In this document: one piece after another, positions 1 to 8,300 of the stretch
Layout: every line of letters starts with the position of its first letter
How positions within the stretch are numbered: the first letter of the stretch is position 1
Origin: Lophius americanus
Taxonomy: Eukaryota > Chordata > Actinopteri > Lophiiformes > Lophiidae
Length of the DNA stretch: 64,000 nucleotides
Direction: 5' to 3'
Assembly (NCBI GenBank): GCA_037951165.1
Contig: JBBDHG010000107.1
Span: forward strand, 1,679,501-1,743,500
Position numbers and translations under genes: made by a program
The notes under the pieces: generated by a model
Database searches by the model: none
Seen by the model: only the letters and a program-made list of their open reading frames with translations
Told to the model about the DNA's origin: nothing

Positions 1-2386
1 TTTACTCTACAAAGTGCTTTTTATCTTCCTGAGTCAAATCACCAAGATCAACTTCAGCAGATAGACTTTTAACTGATGGATAATCGGCGATCTCCTACTA
101 CTCCTATTTTAGTCACACTGCATTGGCTGCACATCTTGAACAGGGCTGATTTTAAAATGGTTTTCTATCAATAGTTCTTTACGCACCAACGTAAACGCAC
201 AACAAGCATGAGCGATCATGGCTACAAGCGTCTCACAAGTAACCCGAAAAATTCAAAGCTCGCAATTTATTACACCAGTAAGGACAAAATAAGATGTTGA
301 GGAACAACCCCGAAAACGTTGGGCACAACAAACGTTCAGCACAAGAAATTTCATCACCCACTTCAAAAGCTCTATGAAAATCTGTAGTCGGATGTTTTTA
401 TTTTTTTATTTCCTATTGTAAAGGAAATAACAAAAGGAAATGGTGGTATGGCGGTGAGTTCCAGTCACATGCTTCCATCTGTCCAGAGAGCCACGTTAAC
501 AAACTTTGACTTAACCCTGAGCTGTGGGTGAAACTGAGATTTAAAAACTCTTGAGCTTCTGGTTCCAGAACAGCTGATGTGTTCATAAGCGCGCGTGAAA
601 GCATCCAAAACTGAAACATATATACATAGTTAATTCTTGGTAGACCCGGAATTGCATATTTCTTCTGGGAAAGCCTTGGGATCCTCAGGAGTAGCTGGAG
701 GAGGAACATCTGGCAGGCCGTGCTGGGTCTGCTGCCACCACTGCCTGACTCCAGATAGGAGGAGGAACATTGATGGAAGGCAGACGGGTCAATGATTCTA
801 CTGTTTTAATCATATTTGACGCACGAACCACAGTAAATATCTTTTCACATACATACACTGTATTACATATACGGTACCAGCACTTATACAGATGTTGTGG
901 AAGACGCGTCTGACGCCTGCCGTGTGTTGTGTTGCAGATGTGTGGCTTTAGAATGTTTTTTCAGATAATTGATGGCGTGTGAAGGGAAACTATGTTTGGA
1001 CCACATATTCGTAGAAAGGAATGAATCGTTCAATCCTGGTCTCTCAGACCTCGCCCTGCTTTCTGTAACGGAAAACTCTTGAGTTTCTCTCATCTCAGGT
1101 TCAACAAACCCAAGAGTTTCCACTAAACCCGCTTTCTGGAATCCCCCTCTCTAGGCCGGCTGAACTGAGCAGAATACAAAATAGGCACACAAACTGTAGA
1201 TAATTTAGAATTTCTCAGGGTACTTTCACCTGAGCGGTTCAACTCCAAGTCAACCCTGGTGCAGTCCGTTTGTGGTGTGAAGCAAAGCGGATCAAGTTAC
1301 AAACCGAGCAATCCGCAGTGCATGCTGGGACATAAATGTCATTTAATACGTTTAAATCTGTCAGTACCTTGCGTCTTTGTCACCAGGACAACACTTGGTA
1401 GGCATTATTTGCACGGGGCTAGTATTACCTAAGGACCTCCGCATGATTTAACAATTACACCCCCACGTATGTTTTTGTGCAGTTCATTGGCTTGGGGATG
1501 AGTGAAATCTGTATTTCAGTTGAATTTAATGACATTTCCCCACGAATATGAAGTCAAGGCTCTGCGTAACAGTCACTGCCTGCAGGTGCGTTTCTGACGG
1601 AGGTGCACCTCCGGTGAGTTGATGAAGAACGCAGTAAGCTGCGATAATTATAATGTGAATTTTAAGAGACATTGATTATTGACATTTCTCTAAAACCATT
1701 TCCAAATGGTGTCATCAAAAGCACCGCAGGTGTCATTATTAGATCAGGTAAGAGGCAGACAGCAGAGGAAACAATCAATAAATCAATTCTGCTGTATCGC
1801 CCCTGAGATCCCAGCCAAGGCGCATCTGAACGGGATTAGTATCATAGAAGTCCTCCGTAATTATTCATCAGGGCCCCAGGTAAAACTAGTCCGGTGAGAA
1901 AGGGGCATAATCCGGCGAAAGGGGACAGATTTCGATTCCGTCTTCGTCTTCTTCTTCTGTGTTTATCGGTTCATTGCCGTCACAGAGCAGTCATTGCGAC
2001 GGCGTGACGTTGTGCAGAAGGTTTGATTCGTTTCACAGGGTGAAAGCGAACCAAACCAAATGAAAGTGCAACAATTTTGCACTTTCTATATTGAATCAGA
2101 TTCACAATCACAAATCTCGCCTCTTAACTGTGCCTGAGTCCAAGGTTCACAGGTTTTGGCAGTAGTGGAAGTGGTGCGGTCACGGTAGACGGGGTTTGCT
2201 CAGCGAGCCTCGTGGCTCTACAAAGGCTGTTAAATCAGGAGGAATTATTGTTTCCAAAGGTTTATGGGTTGAAATTGTTTAACTAAGGAGTCATAAAGAT
2301 TTTTAATGGTTAAACCGGGTGGAGTTACTTCCAGTCTGTCGAAGAGGTGGATTCCCCAAGGAGCAACAATCTGGACAGCCTAGAAT
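1..2386. other. Non-coding DNA upstream of the hAT element
   Basis: No exon could be recognised; the short open frames lack conserved motifs and splice context. It is probably intron or upstream DNA of the MATCAP gene, whose earlier exons must lie here unseen or before the window. Around 1225-1330 and 2000-2110 there are phrases about a gene-like 'tttgtggtgtgaa' and 'gaaccaaaccaaa' that resemble ends of non-autonomous DNA transposons common in fish; this last point is a weak impression only. Confidence 0.4.
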
Positions 2387-2647
2387 CAGACATGGGCAAC
2401 TGGCGGCCCACGGGCCGTATGCGGCCCCCATCCTCACTCACTGCGGCCCTTGAGTCAATTTCCAAATATCAATAAATTGTTGGTTTCACGGATGTTGAGT
2501 AAGAAGTAAGCAGACTCTTTGACTCCTTCTGAACCAGATCCCAATTGTAATGACACTGGTCGCCAATAGAGGGCGTTCCTTGAAAAACTGCCAGAAAGCC
2601 CGGGAAAAAAGAAAACAAGACCAAGAAAACCGTGACATTCAGACCAT

Positions 2648-4321
2648 ATGAAAACAGATTATCTTTTTACAGAATTCAAAGGCAAACCTATGTGTTTAGT
2701 GTGTCTGGAAGCAAAATCAGCCATGAAGGATTTCAACTTGAGTCGCCACTACAACACCACACACAAAGCCAAGTACGACAAAAACACCGGAGCTTCCAGA
2801 GCCGCCGTCGTTGCTGACCTCAAAGGAAAAATGCACCTACAACCGAGCCTTTTCACCAGAGCCACAACCACACAGGAGTCCTTCCTCAAGGCGTCTTATG
2901 CTGCTTCACTCGAGCTTGCTAAAGCAAAGAAGTCCTTGTCAGATGGAGAAATGGTGAAGCGATGTGCTGTGGAGATGGCTAAAGCTTTTGGAGACGACAA
3001 CAAGGTCAAAAACCTTGAAACTGTCTCTCTGTCCCATGTAGAGGGGAAGCTGAAACAAAGTCTTGCATAACTGCAAGAACTTCTCGTTAGCATCGGATGA
3101 GAGTACAGATGTGATGGATGTGAGTCAGCTCCTCATCTTCATCAGAACTATTTACAGTTCAATTGAAGCGTCAGGGGAGTTACTAAAACTGGTGTCTTTG
3201 CATGGCACTACCAACATTTTCAACGCCTTTAACAGTGTTGTAAGTGAGTTCGGCGGCTTCGACAAGCTGTCGGCTGTTGTTACCGACGGCTCAGGCCTCC
3301 TCCAACACAGCGGCGTGGACTGTCCGGTACTGCACCGCATCATACATCAGGTTGGTTACTCTGTCGCCAGCTAGTTTTTTTAATATTGTTCTATTTATTT
3401 GTGAGAATTTTTATGGGCGAAATATTGTAGGACAATTAGGATTTAGTCGCTAAATTGTATTTCGTTTTGATTTTACAGGAGGCCCTCTGTGCAGAGACAC
3501 TGAACTTCAGCCGTGTTATGGATTTAGTGACAAAAGTTACCAGTGTCCTTGGAGGGGGGAACAGGCCCCTCGATCATAGGAAGTTTGTAGCCTTTTTGGA
3601 GGATGTGAGCGCCGCCTATGGGGATTGAAATCCCGGTGTTTTTTGGAGGACAGCATTCGATGTGGTACAAGTAATTACTGTGGAAAACTCAGGGATACAG
3701 ATCTTCTCTGCGACATGGCCTTCCTTACTGACGTTCCCTCACATCTTAATCACCTGAACACATGCACATGAATGCATTTCAGCATAAACTAGCTCGGTTC
3801 CAAGAAGGCCTTTCAACTGGTCGTCCAAATTTGGCCCACTTTCCCGCCTGTAAAGAGACGCGCAAAGATGTCCCCGCATGCGAGAAAACATTTCTCAAGT
3901 ACAGAGCCGACATTGAAGCACCGCACCAGCATTTAAAGCACCGCTTGCAAGATTTCCATGCGATGCAGCCACGGATAGCATTATTAACGGACCCCCTCTC
4001 TGCAACCCCCCGAGTTGCAGCTTGATCCGTCGATCTTCAGTCAGACCTCTTTTTTTTCAAGCAAAGAGCATTGAGAGGAGAATTTCATTTTGGAGACTAC
4101 TGCCAGGGTCCGGCTTTCCAATGGCCAGCATGTTTGGGAGCACTTACATTTGTGAGAGCAGCTTCTCTACAAAGAAGCACATGAGGTCAAAAGAGAGAAA
4201 CAGGCTGACAGATGAAACTTTGTTCCATAAGTATCTCACTCAGACAAAACTTTGTACAGAGACACCTGTGAGCGAGGTGTGTGATAAATATAGTACAAAC
4301 TTATTTGAAACATGTCGTTGA
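2648..4321 (+). pseudogene. hAT transposase pseudogene (GTF2IRD2/ZBED-like)
   Basis: The 2648-3070 frame encodes a BED-finger-like N-terminus with CLVC followed by LSRHYNTTH, matching the C-x2-C...H-x4-H plan. From 3063 a shifted frame continues with SLASDESTDVMDVSQLLIF, a hallmark of the GTF2IRD2/ZBED-type hAT transposase, then a TDG motif. After an apparent intron (3351-3478) the frame resumes with EALCAETLNFSRVMDLV. Stops and frameshifts break up 3620-4020, and the C-terminal hAT dimerisation region is seen around 4110-4310 (MFGSTYICESSFS followed by a K-RNRLTDE block). The overlap of the first two frames points to a small indel near 3060, and a stretch seems to be missing after the TDG motif. 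It is not functional as it stands. A host gene domesticated from hAT is unlikely given the intact element ends and the breaks. Confidence 0.85.
3351..3478 (+). other. Intron-like insertion inside the hAT transposase
   Basis: This 128-base AT-rich segment starts with GT after CATCAG and ends with TTTTACAG. Removing it joins the protein as ...IIHQ|EALC... in frame, the expected continuous wording of this transposase family. Its ends fit a spliceosomal intron. The alternative, a small insertion resembling an intron by chance, cannot be excluded. Confidence 0.6.
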
Positions 4322-4699
4322 ATGGGAGAAGAATTGCACAGCAAACATGAATGTTAGTTGTTTCACTTAAAGTCCCTTATGTGCCAATATTTAATCATTT
4401 TTTGAGCCCATTACTGTGAAAACTGGTTTATCAGTCAGGAATGTGGATATTTTGTTTGTTAAGTTCATTCATGAGTAGAAGCAAACCTAAATATATATTG
4501 AATATGAAACATATAAAATGCATGCATGTTTGTATAATAAACTTCTATTATTTATTATTATTATTCGCCTAAGTCCTACTGGTGGAATTACACGGTTAAA
4601 GTCTGGCCCTCTAGTGATGAGGATCAAATATTTGTGGCCCTCTCTGTCAACAAAGTTGCCCATCCCTGGCCTAGATGGTTCAGATGGAGGAAAAAACCC

Positions 4700-5260
4700 T
4701 CATTGTGTGTGTTGTGTGTGTGTGTGTGTGTGTGTCTGTTTGTATCTGTGTGTGCGTGTCTGTTTCTATTTGTTTGTGTGTCTGTTTGTATGTGTCTGTG
4801 TGTCTGTTTATGTGTGTCTGTGTGTTTGTGTGTGTCTGTTTGTATGTGTGTGTGTGTCTGTTTGTATGTGTTTGTGTGTCTGTTTCTATGTGTTTGTGTG
4901 TCTGTTTCTATGTGTTTGTGTGTGTGTGTGTTTGTGTGTGTCTGTTTGTATGTGTCTGTGTGTCTGTTTATGTGTGTCTGTGTGTTTGTGTGTGTCTGTT
5001 TGTATGTGTCTGTGTGTCTGTTTGTATCTGTGTGTGCGTGTCTGTTTCTATTTGTTTGTGTGTCTGTTTCTATGTGTTTGTGTGTGTGTGTGTTTGTGTG
5101 TGTCTGTTTGTATGTGTCTGTGTGTCTGTTTATGTGTGTCTGTGTGTGTCTGTCTGTTTGTGTGTTTATGTTTGTGTGTGTCTATCTGTTTGTATGTGTC
5201 TGTGTGAGTGTGATTCCTTGTGTCTGTGTGTGTGATTCTTTGTGTGTGTGTGTGTCTCCA
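4700..5260 (+). repeat. TG-rich compound microsatellite abutting a splice acceptor
   Basis: About 560 bases of degenerate (TG)n with interspersed CTGTTTGTA and CTGTTTATG words. Blocks such as TGTATGTGTCTGTGTGTCTG recur, for instance the stretch near 4920-5030 and again near 5085-5140, so the array has grown by larger duplications too. The tract runs straight into the CAG of the MATCAP exon at 5262. Long open frames through it (Val/Cys-rich) are low-complexity artefacts. Confidence 0.95.
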
Positions 5261-5261
5261 G

Positions 5262-5394
5262 GTGGTGGTGCGTCTGTCTGACGAGCTGCTGTCTCAGGCG
5301 GTGATGGTGGTGGAGAGCTGCCGTCCCACTCTGACCATTAACGTGGCTGGAGCGCGCCAACACTGGCTGGAAGGGTTGCTGAGACACGAGATAG
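5262..5394 (+). CDS. matcap1: matcap1 exon A (ends within the zinc motif)
   Basis: The acceptor is TGTGTGTCTCCAG, the donor ATAG|GTAATC. It encodes 44 residues, including RLSDELLSQAVMVVESC, and stops at ...RHEI plus one base of the Gly codon, so the HEIGTH motif is completed by the next exon. The upstream phase is 0. Confidence 0.85.
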
Positions 5395-8300
5395 GTAATC
5401 ATCCTCATTCTCATCCTCATCATCATCGTGTTCAAGGAAGAGTTCAACTAAACAGCTCTGTCATTTTCAGAAGTGGCAAAAGTATAGACATTCTTTCCTC
5501 CGGTAGACGTACCGCAGTTAATGTTTAAAAAAAAAGATTCCGATGAAAAAACAAGTTATGATTCGAGCTCTTCACTCAGGTAAAAACTTCTGACTGGTTC
5601 TGAAGTTTGGACTTCTTCAGAACCAGAACATATTCTGGTTCTGAAGTTTGGACTTCAGAACCAGAATATGTTTATTTCACATTTCGTGGAGACGTCTCGA
5701 GAACACACAAGGATTAAAAATAGTAGTTGGTAAGTCAAGTAGTTGACTTAATGTAACAAAGCAAAACCTTAATGTCTTAGGTTGTAGGGAATAGAATGTA
5801 AAAAGTTGTAAGAAAAATAAATACTCAGGGAAAGTACAGATACCTGAAAACTGAACTTAAGTACAGTTACAAAGTATTTGTAATTTGTTACTTCCCATCT
5901 CTGAACATTTTATACTCACCTCTCGTATCTCGATGGAAAGTCTGGGGAAGGGTCTTCATCCACGACACATTTCTGGAGTCTCAAATCTAAACATCAAGTC
6001 TACATTCTTCCGTTCATATTTATTTGTTTAAAATAAATATGAACGGAATGTCGCACGATGTGATCCAAGCTAAACCTGACGGACCCGTCTTTTGTTGAAG
6101 ATCCGCATGAGATCCGTCCATCTCTAGAGGCTCTGAAGGCCCTGAAGACTGTCTGCAAGGATTCACATTTCGGTGTGGGGGTCGGAGCGCACTCCCATGT
6201 CTGAGGATGGAGTATAGGGACGAAGCAGGTGAGGGAGGGGATTTTCTAGTCAACTGGTGACTTGATTGAGAGCCAGTCAAGGAGGATGAGGGCGAAGACT
6301 CCATTGCAGTAGTTCAGGCGGGAGGTGATGAAGGGATGGATTAGTGTTCCTGCTATGGAGTCAGAGCGTGATGGGCGGAGTCCCGAGATGTTTTTGAGGG
6401 GGCAGAATGAGGATTTGGGTATGGACTTGATGTGAAGGTACCATAGAAATGAATCCTTCACCCTTGTCAGGAATCCCATCAGGGTCCCCACCATTAATCG
6501 TTCACTCCTTCCTGTGCGTTCACTCTCTGCTGACGACAACTTTACGTGTTCGGCTCACGACGGCCTTAAACCTTTAACAAACTTTCCCGTTGTCATCAAC
6601 TGTTCTGCCTTGATCGAACTTCGGGGGGAAAAATCTGTGTCTGTATTTGGTGCAGGAATGTTAGACTTCTGGGGAAAACAGGGTTAAAACAGGCGTGACC
6701 TCCAGGTCCAAATCCCAATGTTTTTCCGAATGTACCAGTTTTCACGAAAACAAAACCAAGCCATATGTCTAAAAGGAGTTTATGGTTTTTATTGAGCAGC
6801 TTTAGACGAGACGACTCCGATACCATGAAACAGAAACTGCTGAAAGATTGTGAGCTAGAATAATATGTCGGTTTGGCGTGTTTCCATAGAGGGACGAAGC
6901 GAGACCAGTAGCGAGCTACATTCCTCCTACACAAAGGCTTGGGTGTGTTCTGGTACGGATGGTATGTGATTTTGTTTGGCTTGTATTCTTTCTACTTTAA
7001 GTCATCATGAATCACAAGGTGATGTTTTTTTCCAGGGTGTTAACAACCTTGTTGCAGTGGTACAATGCCACAGTGTGTATAGAGAGGTTTTTCTCCACCT
7101 TGCTGTGGGAGAACTAGACTTGAGTTGACAGAGGATTAACATCAGAACCCGTCCATCACCTCTCTGAGGAATGAGGAAGCCTCTGGTCGATCGGCAGGTA
7201 GTTCCCGAAACGCTATAGCAAACAAGGAGAGAAAAAACACTTCTTACAAAATATATCATAAGAAAATAATGAAAATTGAAGAAAACAATTGTCTGAAACA
7301 ATGTTGTGCCGTTCAGCCATAACATTATAAACACTGACAGGTGAAGTCGGAGTAAGACTAGTAATCTGGTTGCTGAGGTTACCTGTCAGTGGAAGGTTAC
7401 CGGCTAAGAACACGCCACAGGTTTCGCCCAACCCTACTTTTTATGATGTACACAGACAGACGCAGTTGCTGTCAGCGGAGCGGCTCTTTGGTCAGGTTTT
7501 CGGATTCTGTCCCTTCTTCAACGCTCCGAGTTGGACCATGGCGACGCTCTCACGCATTTCATCTGCCCCCCATCCCCCTGCCCGACTCCCACAGCTGGAA
7601 CCCCTCTCACCCCCCTCAGTGCCTCAATGCCCCACCCCCACATTATCTCCCACTACACTGAACTCCGGGCCACAACCCACTGCTCTACCTAACACCCGGC
7701 CCCCCCAGCTATCAGCCCCTCACCATCCACCCCCCCCACCGACCTTTCCTTCCTGCAGCAGTCAGACTCTACAACCAGCACTGCTAGTAACACACGCACA
7801 CACACACACGCACACACTTGCCTCACTTGCACACTAATAAATGTTTAACTTATCTTATCTTAAGACATGCGTCTCACACGATGAAAGAGTGGAAGTGAGG
7901 ACAACACATAAATATTAGGGTAATTATCTTGGATCATTTGTTTGTTAAGGTATTTTGAACATTATGGCCCCAGAATCGGGTTGGTTCCAGATTCTTTCTT
8001 AAGGGACAGTTTTTCCACTTTAGGAATTTTCTTAGAAACCGCGTTTTTCCCCCACAGGCTGCATGTGTTGCCCTTTTGCCCACTGGGACCTGATCCTTCT
8101 CTCTGCCCTCTCCTCAGGCACACATTACCTGCGAGGAGTGAACAACAACCTCCAGCCGTGGGCCACCTCCGACGGCAGGAAGCAGTTCTGCCTCAAACCA
8201 GCCAATCCCACGGAGGAGGGCCTGGCCAGCCTGCACAGCGTGTTGCTACGGAAACAGCCTTACCTGTGGCGCGCGGCGCTGCTCTACTACACGGTGTACC

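Larger units (their letters stand above)
2387..4668 (+). mobile_element. Decayed hAT-family DNA transposon (Charlie/GTF2IRD2-like)
   Basis: The left end reads CAGACATGGGCAACTGGCGG and the right end, reverse-complemented, CAGGGATGGGCAACTTTG, giving matching hAT-type terminal inverted repeats with the usual TGGGCAA core. The 7-base word GCCTAGA sits just outside both ends (2378-2384 and 4669-4675) and is probably most of the 8-bp target duplication typical of hAT. Between the ends lies a broken transposase gene on the + strand. The element lies upstream of the first visible MATCAP exon and is directly followed by a TG-rich microsatellite. Diverged TIRs and frameshifts indicate an old, inactive copy. 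Confidence 0.85.
5395..8117 (+). other. matcap1 intron (2.7 kb) with transposon debris
   Basis: Intron between exons A and B. It holds an inverted repeat near 5590, a dispersed repeat at 5800-5905, an L2-like fragment on the minus strand, a Tc1-like end near 7313 and a C-rich stretch ending in TTATC repeats, each listed separately. Between them (about 6550-7300 and 7865-8110) I see no recognisable element or conserved coding sequence. Confidence 0.7.

Noticed and set aside
4518..5281. Open frames of 186-229 codons rich in Val, Cys and Leu
   Set aside because: They are three-frame translations of the TG microsatellite; only the exon at 5262-5394 has real coding signals.
7370..7837. 155-codon Pro-rich frame as a gene
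   Set aside because: It is C-rich low complexity, ends in a CA microsatellite, has no splice context and no family resemblance.
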